Of a stretch of 64,000 bases of DNA, positions 16,838 to 25,434 are shown piece after piece. Within the stretch, counting starts at the first letter, position 1. Every line of letters starts with the position of its first letter. Both the position numbers and the translations under genes were made by a program. Under the pieces are notes generated by a model. It saw only the letters and a list, made by a program, of their open reading frames with translations. It searched no databases and had not been told where the DNA came from. This stretch comes from Akkermansiaceae bacterium (GTDB lineage: Bacteria; Verrucomicrobiota; Verrucomicrobiia; Verrucomicrobiales; Akkermansiaceae): positions 1,039,226 through 1,103,225 of the forward strand of contig CP059069.1 in NCBI GenBank assembly GCA_017798145.1, given 5' to 3'.

Positions 16838-16916
16838 GCGGACAGTTTCAGCGAAGACTTGCGGCTCCGCAAGCCCGAAAGGCTCCAGACATACCGCGGA
16901 AGGGCTGCATTGCCTG

Positions 16917-18914
16917 TCACTGCGAGTGAAGCCACTGCCAGATCGCCTCGTATTGCTTGCGGGCATCGCCATCGAGGATGTCGCCGCGCTGGGATTCGTT
17001 GCCCTCCGCGTAGCGTGGCATCTTGCTCCCCGGCACTACGGCCGCAGGATTGTCCATCCAGCGATGATAATAACCCTCGCGCAGCCGCTCCGGGGTGAGG
17101 CTGAAATTCACCGCACCGACCTCGAAGGCCGCCGTCGGCGCCTGGTCGCCGATGCCATGGCATGTGGTGCAGCCGAAGCCATCCGCCCCGACCAAGCCCT
17201 TGCCGATCTCCGCAAGTTCCTTGTCCACCTCCACTTTCACCGGCCCAAATGGCTCGAAGCCGTGCATTCGGCTAAGCCCTTCGGAAAACGGTTTCGCATA
17301 TGCGGAAAACGCGGGCATGCGCGTCCCGAGCCATGGTCTCGGGCGGGGTTTGGCGGTTCCGGCCAGCATCGCCTCGATGTAACTTGTGTAGAGCATTTCC
17401 CCGATGAAGGTGAGCTGCGGCCTGCTCTGATCCACCCGCTCGTCAAGACCCTCGATATGCGCGGCCAGCCCGGCGGTGGTGCCATGGAGGGAACTGAGCA
17501 GCGCCGCCTCCCCATCCATCGAATGGCAGGCGGTGCAGCGTTTCGCATCGATCTGCCGCTCCGCGAACTCCGCGCTACAGTCCTTCATCAGGGCCGCATG
17601 GCCTTTTTTTGAAAACGCAACCAAGGCCTCGCGCTCGCCTTCGCGCAGGTTCGGCACCGGCAGCACCGGCCGTTTGTCGGACTCCGCGATGCATCCCTTC
17701 CGCGCCCAGTCCGCCTTGAACACCGCATCAAGAGACGGGGTTTTCGGGACACCGCCCGGCAAACCCGGATGGCAGGTGCCGCATTGCAAACTTTCGGAAA
17801 CCGCCGCACCGCGTGTTGCATCGCCTTTCGGAAAGACGTAACCGGTTTTCGTTTCCTTGCCTTCGGATTCCGCCCGCAGGAACGCAGCCAGCGAGGTCGC
17901 CTCCGCATCGGAGAGCTGGAAATTCGGCATCCCCGTGAAGGGATGGTAAGCCTCCGGTTTTTTCAGGAAGGCCACCAGTTCGCCGGGCTGGAATTTGGAT
18001 GCCACATTGTTGAGCGGCACACGACCTGTGCCATCGTCCGCTGCTGCCTCGCCCGCCGGGAAATGGCAGGCCACGCAGCCGAGCTCATGGAAGTGCGCAC
18101 CGCCATCCTTCGCCAGCGCCGGATCGGGGGCCGGTGCCGCCTCCGCGCCTGTCTTCTGCGCCATCAGGAAAGCGGCAAGATCCGCCGCCTGCTGCAAGCC
18201 CTCGGGCGTCCCCGGATCGACCATGCGCGGCATGTGCGTGGTCGGCTTCAGCGCCTTCGGATCCGCGATCCAATCCCTCAGCCATTTTTCCGAAACCCTG
18301 TCACCCAGCCCCGCCAAAATCGGCGCGATCTCGCCCGTCTCAGGCATTGGCGACGCACCGAAACCGGCCTCCGGAGCATGGCACTTCGCGCAATTCTGCT
18401 GGGTGAAAGCCATCCTTCCGCGCCGCTCGATTCCCCCGAGCTTCGCCTCCTCCGTCGGCTCCACCGCAAAGGCCTCCGGCGGGATCGTCTGGCGCGGCAT
18501 TTCCTCCTCCTCCCAATAAAGCCGGAACTGCCCGCTGCCATCCTCAGCGCTTTCATAGCGGATGGAAACGGCATGGGAGCCCGGATTGAGCCGCAGCCTT
18601 TTCGATTTTTGCTCCGCCAGCTCCCCCTCACTGGCGAGCACCTCCTCACCGGCGATGTTCAGCACGGCCTTGCCCTTCCCTTCGAAGGAAAAATACAGCC
18701 TGCGCCGCTCTTTCAAAACGATCTCGCCCGTCCACTCCACCGCGAAGGCCCCCGCATCGAGGAATGCGGATGGAGCCGTCCCGGCCGCCACCGAGACGGC
18801 GGGCAGCCTGTCCATCCGCACATCCTTCGAATCGCCCTGTGTGAAGGTGGCTACCAGTTCCGCATGGGCGTAACCGCACAGGGCGGCGGCGAGGATGAAT
18901 TTCCGGAGCATCAT
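16917..18914 (-). CDS. PA14-like domain, pentahaem c-type cytochrome
   Basis: A 665-residue exported protein. The leader is MMLRKFILAAALCGYAHA. Residues about 20-150 form a PA14-like beta domain (VEWTGEIVLKERRRLYFSFE, SIRYESAEDGSGQFRLYW). Five CXXCH haem sites follow: Cys175 (CAKCH), Cys280 (CVACH), Cys377 (CGTCH), Cys459 (CTACH) and Cys581 (CTTCH), with Met-Pro segments (HMPRM, GMPNF, TRMPAF, KMPRY) that may supply axial methionines. It is probably periplasmic and part of an electron-transfer chain. It lies 6 bases downstream of the DUF6797 propeller gene, so the two are likely co-transcribed and act together. Confidence 0.85.
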   Translation of the reverse strand: MMLRKFILAAALCGYAHAELVATFTQGDSKDVRMDRLPAVSVAAGTAPSAFLDAGAFAVEWTGEIVLKERRRLYFSFEGKGKAVLNIAGEEVLASEGELAEQKSKRLRLNPGSHAVSIRYESAEDGSGQFRLYWEEEEMPRQTIPPEAFAVEPTEEAKLGGIERRGRMAFTQQNCAKCHAPEAGFGASPMPETGEIAPILAGLGDRVSEKWLRDWIADPKALKPTTHMPRMVDPGTPEGLQQAADLAAFLMAQKTGAEAAPAPDPALAKDGGAHFHELGCVACHFPAGEAAADDGTGRVPLNNVASKFQPGELVAFLKKPEAYHPFTGMPNFQLSDAEATSLAAFLRAESEGKETKTGYVFPKGDATRGAAVSESLQCGTCHPGLPGGVPKTPSLDAVFKADWARKGCIAESDKRPVLPVPNLREGEREALVAFSKKGHAALMKDCSAEFAERQIDAKRCTACHSMDGEAALLSSLHGTTAGLAAHIEGLDERVDQSRPQLTFIGEMLYTSYIEAMLAGTAKPRPRPWLGTRMPAFSAYAKPFSEGLSRMHGFEPFGPVKVEVDKELAEIGKGLVGADGFGCTTCHGIGDQAPTAAFEVGAVNFSLTPERLREGYYHRWMDNPAAVVPGSKMPRYAEGNESQRGDILDGDARKQYEAIWQWLHSQ

Positions 18915-18920
18915 ATCACG

Positions 18921-21128
18921 TCATTTCCCGTAAACCGTCGCATGGATCTCGCTGTTCAGCACTTCCCCCTCCGTATCCTCAAGGTCGTATCCGATCTTGA
19001 GCCCCATCGCCGGCTTCATCCCTTCCAGGGCCAGCTCAACACTTTTGCCATCCGCCGAAAGCTTTGCCGAAAGCACGTTCACCTTGTCCCGCTTGCGGTG
19101 ACCTTTCGATTCCGCCGCGAGTGCCTGCTCCCTAGCCTCCGCGTCCGGGTTATCCACGGAAAACTCGCCGGATCCATATTGCGGCCCGCGCACATAATCC
19201 CAGCGCTGCACCGAGTAGCTCGTCACATCCTCGGCAAGCTCGTCATCCAGCTCCACCGGGAAGGCTATCGTCACACCTGTGTCAGAGTAACCGAGCTTCT
19301 CGGGAAGCATCGCCGGCGCACCGGCGTTGTAGCGGATGCGCTGGAAGGCGCACTCGGTGGCCGCATTCGTCTGCCAGCCACGGAAGCCGAGCACATACAT
19401 CGAGCCGTCCTCATGGAAACGAGCGCGCATCGCGGAGGATTGCAGCTGGATCGGCAGCTTCACCGCACCTGCCTGCGGCTTGCCGTTGTAGGAAACCGGA
19501 AGCACGCGGTAGATACTGGATTTCCCGTAGGAAAGGTGGAGCAACTCACCCGCTTTCAGGCCGAACTTCGCACCCTCCGGCACCCACACCTGGGAGCCGC
19601 CGGAATTGTCCGCATCCATCGGCAGATACATCAGCGGCTCGGTGAAAGGCGCATCCGCCAGGGAATGCCGGGCTGGCTCCGTGCCGAAGAACGCAGGCAC
19701 ATCCGCGGCCTTCACGAAGTTGATCTTGCACGCAGGCTGCCATGTGCCCTCGTTCTCCCCCGTGGTGATCTCGCCGTTCGGCCCGATGCCCACGCCGCCC
19801 GGTGCGCGCAGGCCGGTGGCAAGCACCTCGAATTTTTTCCCGTCCGGGGAAATCTTCGCAACGATGCCGTGGTGCGGCAGGATCCTATCGAACCCGCGCC
19901 CACCGCCGCGAACCGGCGCGCCTTTGGAGAAATAGAAATTCCCTTCCTTGTCCGTCTGGAGATCGAAGGCGAATTCGTGGAAATTTTCCGAGACATAGAC
20001 ATCCCGGTTGAACACCTGGAAATGATCCGTTTCCCCATCACCGTTCAGGTCGATGAGCTTGGTGATCTGGTCGCGCCCGTTCACGTGGATTGTTCCGTCC
20101 ACAACCTTGACCCCGAGCGTCTCGAAAAGCCCCGAGGCGATCCTCTGCCATTTCAGCTCCTTCCAATCGCCAGCAAGTCCGCGGACAATCCAGACATCGC
20201 CGTTCCAGGAGGAAAGCGCCGCCGAGTCCGCATCGATGAAATCGAAGCCGCCGAAGCGCAGGTTCGCCCCCCACGGGTTATCCGACGGGAGCGACACCAA
20301 ATCCGTGACATACGGCTTGTTCTTGTCTGCGGAAACCTTGCCCTCTGTGATCAGGATCTCCGGCCAGATCCCGGGGCCGCCCGATGTCAGTTTGTTGAAA
20401 TCCGGCACCGGCCCAAGGGTCGGATTCCCGGCGGCGGAAAAGGCGAGTTGGACGACAAGCCCGGCATCGCCGGCAGTGATGCGGGCGAGCGTGCGCCCTT
20501 CGTTTTTCGGATCGGGAGCCACCTTGATCCCCTCGCCGGCAACCATCTTGGAAGCATCCATGCCATCCGCCACCACCATGGTCAGATCGGCCGGCCTGGC
20601 ATCGAACCTGAACGACCTTGTCACCGTCTCCCCGTCCCTGGAAATCGTCTCGAGCACATCCGTCCCGTTGACCGTGTATGCCAGCACCACCTCGCGCCCA
20701 TGGCGGTAATGCCCCGTGAACCTTGCGTCCGCCATGTTGCCGTATCCCGGTATCTCACGCGTATCCGCAAAGGAGCCGCCCCGATCCGCCCAGCCCGGCC
20801 CGGAACCGGTGACCAGCAGCGCATCCTTGTTGTTCATCGTGATCAATCTCCCGTGCTGACCCGTCCATGGCGTGCCGCCCCATTCGATGCCGCCCTTGGA
20901 AACGCTCACCAATCGCAGCGTCTCGGTATCATACAGCGCACGCCAGCCATCGCCGAGATCCACGGAAAGCCCCTTGACCGCCCCAATCCGCTTCTTGCCC
21001 TGGAAATAGTCCCCGAAGGTATTCATCCATGCCGGGCCGACGTCCATTTTCTCGAACCATTTTTCCTGCGCTGGCAGCGGCTGGATGAGGAGCGTGGCGA
21101 GGACAGCAAAGAACCGTGGGATTTTCAT
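18921..21128 (-). CDS. Secreted DUF6797-type beta-propeller protein (putative dehydrogenase-like)
   Basis: A 735-residue protein with an N-terminal signal peptide (MKIPRFFAVLATLLIQPLPA). The N-terminal part has the features I associate with DUF6797 (GPAWMNTFGDYFQ, SVDLGDGWRALYDTETLRL, GTPWTGQHGRLI). The middle resembles a PQQ/sorbosone-dehydrogenase-like propeller (LIDLNGDGETDHFQVF, ATGLRAPGGVGIGPNGEI, SIYRVLPVSYNG). Such proteins are common in Verrucomicrobiota and Planctomycetota beside c-type cytochromes, as here. A sugar- or alcohol-oxidising role with electrons passing to the haem protein is inference. A divergent acetyltransferase starts 36 bases away. Confidence 0.7.
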   Translation of the reverse strand: MKIPRFFAVLATLLIQPLPAQEKWFEKMDVGPAWMNTFGDYFQGKKRIGAVKGLSVDLGDGWRALYDTETLRLVSVSKGGIEWGGTPWTGQHGRLITMNNKDALLVTGSGPGWADRGGSFADTREIPGYGNMADARFTGHYRHGREVVLAYTVNGTDVLETISRDGETVTRSFRFDARPADLTMVVADGMDASKMVAGEGIKVAPDPKNEGRTLARITAGDAGLVVQLAFSAAGNPTLGPVPDFNKLTSGGPGIWPEILITEGKVSADKNKPYVTDLVSLPSDNPWGANLRFGGFDFIDADSAALSSWNGDVWIVRGLAGDWKELKWQRIASGLFETLGVKVVDGTIHVNGRDQITKLIDLNGDGETDHFQVFNRDVYVSENFHEFAFDLQTDKEGNFYFSKGAPVRGGGRGFDRILPHHGIVAKISPDGKKFEVLATGLRAPGGVGIGPNGEITTGENEGTWQPACKINFVKAADVPAFFGTEPARHSLADAPFTEPLMYLPMDADNSGGSQVWVPEGAKFGLKAGELLHLSYGKSSIYRVLPVSYNGKPQAGAVKLPIQLQSSAMRARFHEDGSMYVLGFRGWQTNAATECAFQRIRYNAGAPAMLPEKLGYSDTGVTIAFPVELDDELAEDVTSYSVQRWDYVRGPQYGSGEFSVDNPDAEAREQALAAESKGHRKRDKVNVLSAKLSADGKSVELALEGMKPAMGLKIGYDLEDTEGEVLNSEIHATVYGK

Positions 21129-21164
21129 ACCCCGAACCTAGTGGACATCCCCGCTAGGTCTAGC

Positions 21165-21692
21165 ATGGAAATCGCCAAATCCGCGCTTCACCTCGGGGCC
21201 GATCCGGCGTTTTATCACCACATGATCGACATGCTCGTGCGGCTCTATGACCTGCCGGATTCCGGCGAACTCTACCGCAGCGTGGCCTCACAAGGCATCA
21301 CCCTGCGCCGCGCCCGCGCCTTCGAGACCCACACCCTCGAGAAATTCGCCCGCGAGAATTTCTCGGAAAAATGGGCGAGCGAGATCGGGGTCGCCCTCAC
21401 CCGCCAGCCGGTCTCCTGCTGGATCGCAACGCGCGAAAAACGGATCCTGGGTTTCTCCTGTTATGAGACCACCCACCGGGGCTTCTTCGGCCCCACCGGC
21501 GTGATCGAGTCCGCGCGTGGCACCGGCCTCGGCAAGGCGCTGCTCTTCAAGGCGCTCGAGTCCCTCAGCGACATCGGATACGCATACGGCATCATCGGCG
21601 GGGTCGGCCCGCGCGAGTTCTATGCGAAAAACTGCGGTGCCATCGAGATCCCCGGCAGCGATCCCGGGGTCTATGCGGACATCCTGCCATAA
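21165..21692 (+). CDS. GNAT family N-acetyltransferase
   Basis: A 175-residue cytoplasmic protein with a GNAT fold. After an N-terminal helical part, CWIATREKRILGFSCYETT supplies the beta4 region, and GVIESARGTGLGKALLFKALE is the acetyl-CoA pyrophosphate loop (R-G-x-G-x-G/A, near residues 125-130). GYAYGIIGGVGPREFYAKNCGA is the C-terminal strand-helix. The acceptor is unknown. The ATG at 21165 lies in the short divergent gap after the DUF6797 gene. The next gene begins 8 bases after its stop. Confidence 0.82.
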   Translation: MEIAKSALHLGADPAFYHHMIDMLVRLYDLPDSGELYRSVASQGITLRRARAFETHTLEKFARENFSEKWASEIGVALTRQPVSCWIATREKRILGFSCYETTHRGFFGPTGVIESARGTGLGKALLFKALESLSDIGYAYGIIGGVGPREFYAKNCGAIEIPGSDPGVYADILP

Positions 21693-21700
21693 AGCGACCC

Positions 21701-22711
21701 GTGGCAACCAGCGAGCATAGCGATCTGCCGGAGCGATTCGGGCCGATGACGATCAAGGAGCTCCGCCAGAGCCTGCGGCGCACCAGCTTCGTCTATCCCT
21801 TCATCTGCATCCACATCTTCGCCACGCTGGCGATCTATGCGGAATTCCAGCTCGGGGTGGGGCATGGAGGCGGAGGTGTGAAAGCGGTCTTCGCATGGGA
21901 TCCGGATGATGTCAGCCCGTTTTGGTGGGTGGCGATGGCGGTCTGCGGTGTGCTGATGCCGATGGCGGGATTTTTCCTGATGCCGCAGGAAACCGAGGAA
22001 GGGAACCACGAGCTGCTCCTGCTCACCACGCTGAGCCGTTGGCAGGTTGTCTCCGGGAAATTCATCATGCTCTGGGGCTTGAGCGCGCTGACCTTCACCA
22101 GCCTGCTGCCCTACATCATCATCCGCTATTTCATCGGCGGCATCGAGTGGTTCCAGGAGCTGGCCAGCGCTGCCTCCGTCATCGGCCTCGCCGCCGTGGT
22201 TGCTGCCGGGGCGATCGCGGCCTCGGGCTTCGGCAACCTGGCGGCAAGGCTCGGAGTCTTCGCGCTCTACGCATTTTCCGCATTGGCAGGCGGCGGAGCC
22301 GGAATGATAGGCGGTGCGGTGACGCTGAACATGAGCAAGACATCCGGCTATGCCTGGCTGGGGAACCTTTTCTACCACATTTCCGCCCTCTGCGTCGTCG
22401 CCTGCTACGCCGTCATCGGCTTGCTCGTCGCCCGCTCGCGGCTGCGCCTGGCAACGATGAACTTCGAGCTCAAGCCCTCCGCCGTCTTACTCATCATCCT
22501 CGGCCTTGCACCCTTCATCATCGGCATGGCCGCAGCCTTCACCTGCGGCTTCGGCAGCCTCGCCGGCGTGCTGCTTCTGACCTACCTTGCGTGGAATTCC
22601 GATCTCACGCCAAAGGCTCCCAAGTGGATGCCCCCTCCCCCGCCCAATGTCCCGCCGCCCATGCCAGCCCCTGCGATCACGCCGCGGGCGGATGAAGAGC
22701 CGACACGCTGA
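21701..22711 (+). CDS. ABC-2-type permease-like membrane protein
   Basis: A polytopic membrane protein with about eight hydrophobic segments. MTIKELRQSLRR and a region with LMPQETEEGNHELLLLTTLS, followed by a KFIMLWGLSALTF helix, are typical of ABC-2 exporter permeases, where an E-E-G-T/N-x-E-L-L-L motif follows the second helix. The tail is proline-rich (about residues 305-325). No ATPase gene is adjacent, so a partner must lie elsewhere or it works differently. The start shown is a GTG at 21701; an ATG at 21746, fifteen codons later and preceded by CGGAG, is a good alternative. Confidence 0.65.
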   Translation: MATSEHSDLPERFGPMTIKELRQSLRRTSFVYPFICIHIFATLAIYAEFQLGVGHGGGGVKAVFAWDPDDVSPFWWVAMAVCGVLMPMAGFFLMPQETEEGNHELLLLTTLSRWQVVSGKFIMLWGLSALTFTSLLPYIIIRYFIGGIEWFQELASAASVIGLAAVVAAGAIAASGFGNLAARLGVFALYAFSALAGGGAGMIGGAVTLNMSKTSGYAWLGNLFYHISALCVVACYAVIGLLVARSRLRLATMNFELKPSAVLLIILGLAPFIIGMAAAFTCGFGSLAGVLLLTYLAWNSDLTPKAPKWMPPPPPNVPPPMPAPAITPRADEEPTR

Positions 22712-22715
22712 TCAA

Positions 22716-23183
22716 TCAACGCTTGCCCACCGGATGCGACTTGCCTTGCAGGCGTTTTCCGGAAGGCAGGAAAGGATCGCGCATCGCCTTGCGGAAATCG
22801 AAGACCTTTTCAAAATCCTCCGGCTTGTCGGACTCCTGTTTTCCGAAGACCTGTTCCTCGATCATCAGGAAGACCATGTTACCGACATCGCGGCATTCCT
22901 TGATGCCCCACTCATCCATCAGGGTGCCGGCCAAGGGGCCGAACTGTTCAAGGGCATGGTCGCGGAAACCTTCCAAGAGTTCCTTGCCGCTGACATGCCG
23001 CATCTGCCCGCCATTCCCGTCGAGGAAGCGTTTGAGGGTGAAATCCAGCGATGATTTGAGGAAAAGGTAGGCCTGCGCGTCATAGCGGTCATCGCGGCGC
23101 AGGATCGCGGCGATGGATTCCTCGATGTGGAGCGGTTGCATCGCAGCAAGCTGCCAAAGGACCACTGCGGTGTCAAAGCGCAT
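22716..23183 (-). CDS. Minf_1886-like conserved protein
   Basis: About 155 residues, soluble and without catalytic motifs. AQAYLFLKSSLDFTLKRF, RHVSGKELLEGFRDHALEQF, GPLAGTLMDEWGIKECRDVG and NMVFLMIEEQVFGKQESD follow the pattern of a conserved family of unknown function named after a Methylacidiphilum protein (Minf_1886), frequent in Verrucomicrobiota. Homologs usually begin close to MQPLHIEESIAAI, so the ATG at 23141 is an equally good start. The gene follows the TPR gene by 8 bases on the same strand and converges with the permease gene. Confidence 0.62.
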   Translation of the reverse strand: MRFDTAVVLWQLAAMQPLHIEESIAAILRRDDRYDAQAYLFLKSSLDFTLKRFLDGNGGQMRHVSGKELLEGFRDHALEQFGPLAGTLMDEWGIKECRDVGNMVFLMIEEQVFGKQESDKPEDFEKVFDFRKAMRDPFLPSGKRLQGKSHPVGKR

Positions 23184-23191
23184 TCGGGCAA

Positions 23192-23653
23192 TCAGAATTC
23201 CATGCCCACGAGATCCCTGTCAGTCTTCGCCGCGTCGAGGAAGCCCTCGTCCATGGCAATGGCCTTGTCCAGATGCTCCTTCGCCGAATCGCCCTCGCCC
23301 AGCGTCCAGAGGTAGCAGGCCATGTTGTAATGGTAGACGGGGAACTCCCGCAAGACCTCCGGCCCGCCGGAAAGCAGTTGCCTGGCCTCTTCGGTTTCGC
23401 CGGCCTCATGGAGGCAATAGGCGGCGCTGAGGAAAAAATCAGGCTCATCCGCAGCCTGCCCGCAAAGCTGCCGCGCCGTCGATGAAGCGCCAGCCCAGCT
23501 GCCCTTCGCCATCTGCGCCGCAAGTTCCAGTTCGAGGACTTTCCTCCCCTGCCTGTCCTCGCCGCTGAGGCCGTTGAGCTCCTCCAGCGCATCGTCCGGC
23601 ATACCCAGCTCCAACCAACCCGATGCCGCCCTGATCACCTGCTTCGTTACCAT
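23192..23653 (-). CDS. Small tetratricopeptide-like repeat protein
   Basis: A helical repeat protein of about 153 residues. VIRAASGWLELGMPDDALEE, DFFLSAAYCLHEAGETEEA and YHYNMACYLWTLGEGDSAKE are three helix pairs with the alanine/glycine spacing of TPR motifs, so it is probably a cytoplasmic protein-protein interaction scaffold. The ATG at 23651-23653 (MVTKQVI) is taken as the start; an ATG at 23665 four codons upstream is possible, and the longer in-frame extension is proline/arginine-rich and unlikely to be translated. It is followed at short distance by the Minf_1886-like gene and divergent from the dGTPase. Confidence 0.6.
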   Translation of the reverse strand: MVTKQVIRAASGWLELGMPDDALEELNGLSGEDRQGRKVLELELAAQMAKGSWAGASSTARQLCGQAADEPDFFLSAAYCLHEAGETEEARQLLSGGPEVLREFPVYHYNMACYLWTLGEGDSAKEHLDKAIAMDEGFLDAAKTDRDLVGMEF

Positions 23654-23767
23654 CACTATCCACATAGCAGATCCCGGGCCAGGCCGCAACCCCGGCCGAG
23701 GGCCGTGCATCCGATTTCCCAAAACTCTTCCCTTGAAACCCGCAAGCCATGCTTGGCAGACTCGCCC

Positions 23768-25051
23768 ATGGGGAACGAATTCTACGGCCACTTCGATACC
23801 GAGCGCCTTTCAGGCAGATCCGATGCCGGGGATTTCCGAACGGCCTTCCAGATCGACCGCGACCGCGTCCTCCACACCCCGACCTTCCGGCGCCTGCAGA
23901 ACAAGACCCAGGTCTTCTGGTCGGGCGAATACGATTTCTACCGCACCCGCCTGACCCACTCGCTGGAGGTCGCTCAGATCGGGAAGTCCATCTGCGCGTG
24001 GCTTCTCAAGATGGATGGTTCGCTGCTCTCGGAGAGCTTCCACATCGATACGGATCTCATCGAGGCCATCTGCCTCTCCCATGACCTGGGGCACCCGCCC
24101 TTCGGGCACGCCGGGGAAAGGACGCTGAACCACCTGATGGCCGGCCACGGAGGCTTCGAGGGCAATGCGCAGACGCTGCGCCTGCTCACTGAGCGGATTT
24201 TTTCCGCAAGGCATACGGGAATGGATCCGTCCCGCGCATTCCTTGACGGGATCCTGAAATACAAGACGCTTTGGACGGAACTCGCCTCCGCAGGCAGCCC
24301 TCCGGAAAACCATTTCATCTACGACTCGCAGGACTCGTTCCTCGGATGGGCATTGGGTGGAAATGGTTTCCCGTCCGAGCTTTCACCCGGAAAACCGCGC
24401 GACGCGTTCAAATCCATCGAATGCCAGATCATGGACTGGGCGGACGACACAGCCTACTCGCTCAACGACCTCTCCGACAGCATTCGCGCCGGCTTCCTGC
24501 ATATTGAACGGATCGAGGCATGGGCAGGGCGCAACCAAGTTGACAATGGCCCGGATACGCCGCTCGGAGAACTGATCCAGGCGATCAGGAAACAGCGGGT
24601 CGACCCTTTCATCGGGAAACGGATCGGCGGCTATATCCGCTCGACGCGGCTGGAGCGGGACGAGAATTTCCTTTCCGGCGCCAGCAACCGCTATGGCTAC
24701 CGACTGGTCATCGATGCCTCCGTGAAAGCCGAATCCGCCCTCTTCAAGAGACTCGCCTATGATGTGGTTTTCCTATCCCCGCAGCTCAAGCAGCTGGAGC
24801 ACAAGGGTTCCCGGATGCTGCGGCAGCTGTGGGAGCTCCTGGAGGCGCGCTACGTCCGTGGCGAGAGCATAGACGGCCAGGATTTCCAGCTCCTGCCCGA
24901 AGAGACCGTCTCCGAGATCGAGGCCGCAGGGGATGGGACGGCGCGGGCGCGGCTGGTGTGCGATTATCTCGCGGGGATGACCGATGGATATGCGGCAAGA
25001 ACCTACAAGCGCTTGTTCTCGCCGGACTTCGGTTCCATCAACGATCTCTGA
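23768..25051 (+). CDS. dgt: Deoxyguanosinetriphosphate triphosphohydrolase-like HD protein
   Basis: A 427-residue HD-domain enzyme that would cleave dNTPs to nucleoside and tripolyphosphate. The N-terminus (FRTAFQIDRDRVLHTPTFRR) and the metal-binding set His64 (RLTHSLEVAQ), His105-Asp106 (CLSHDLGHPPFGHAGE) and the later Asp in QIMDWADDTAYSLNDL form a complete H...HD...D site. Size and motifs fit the Dgt subfamily. The ATG at 23768 follows AGACTCGCCC with no strong Shine-Dalgarno, but the family begins here. It ends 6 bases before the convergent tRNA-Gln gene. Confidence 0.9.
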   Translation: MGNEFYGHFDTERLSGRSDAGDFRTAFQIDRDRVLHTPTFRRLQNKTQVFWSGEYDFYRTRLTHSLEVAQIGKSICAWLLKMDGSLLSESFHIDTDLIEAICLSHDLGHPPFGHAGERTLNHLMAGHGGFEGNAQTLRLLTERIFSARHTGMDPSRAFLDGILKYKTLWTELASAGSPPENHFIYDSQDSFLGWALGGNGFPSELSPGKPRDAFKSIECQIMDWADDTAYSLNDLSDSIRAGFLHIERIEAWAGRNQVDNGPDTPLGELIQAIRKQRVDPFIGKRIGGYIRSTRLERDENFLSGASNRYGYRLVIDASVKAESALFKRLAYDVVFLSPQLKQLEHKGSRMLRQLWELLEARYVRGESIDGQDFQLLPEETVSEIEAAGDGTARARLVCDYLAGMTDGYAARTYKRLFSPDFGSINDL

Positions 25052-25057
25052 GAAGAG

Positions 25058-25128
25058 TAGCCTTACTAGGATTCGAACCTAGAATAACGGAATCAAAATC
25101 CGGGGTGTTACCATTACACTATAAGGCT
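25058..25128 (-). tRNA. tRNA-Gln (anticodon UUG)
   Basis: Read on the minus strand, a 7-bp acceptor stem AGCCTTA pairs perfectly with TAAGGCT. There is a 3-bp D stem (GTG/CAC), an anticodon arm CCGGA-TTTTGAT-TCCGT with anticodon TTG, a four-base variable region and a perfect T arm CTAGG-TTCGAAT-CCTAG. The first anticodon pair is a C-T mismatch. Discriminator A follows and CCA is not encoded. Length is 71 bases. It is convergent with and 6 bases from the dGTPase gene. Confidence 0.92.
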
Positions 25129-25434
25129 TTTGAGGGCTAACCCGCACCTACCCGAGGCTGATGCCCGGGGCGCGGGAAGATACGCGAAGCATCGGGAGCT
25201 TGGCAACCCGGAAATCAGCCCTTCCGAAAAAATAATCCCGGGATCGCACGAAGCGGCGTTCCCTTTTTTGGCGGTGTTTTCAAGGGCGGCTCCAAAAAGC
25301 CTTCGGCCGTGATCGTCCTTGGAAAGGATTGGCTTTCCCGCCCGTCCAGCTGCGCCGTGTCAGACCTCCATCCCAATCCCCGTTTTGGGTAAGATGGCTG
25401 GGCTCAAGGCGATGATCCGCTCCGCCGGGTGGAT
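25129..25434. other. Intergenic stretch without a recognised gene
   Basis: About 306 bases between the tRNA-Gln gene and the 3' end of the transglutaminase operon. Both flanking genes are on the minus strand, so it must hold the operon's transcription end and the tRNA promoter. I see a few weak GC-rich palindromes and no convincing terminator with a T-tract, no coding pattern and no repeat shared with the rest of the window. Confidence 0.5.

Noticed and set aside
17769..21164. Plus-strand open frame of over 1100 codons leading into the GNAT gene
   Set aside because: It is the reverse-complement shadow of the cytochrome and DUF6797 genes; composition is Arg/His/Leu-rich with no domain, whereas the minus strand has clear motifs.
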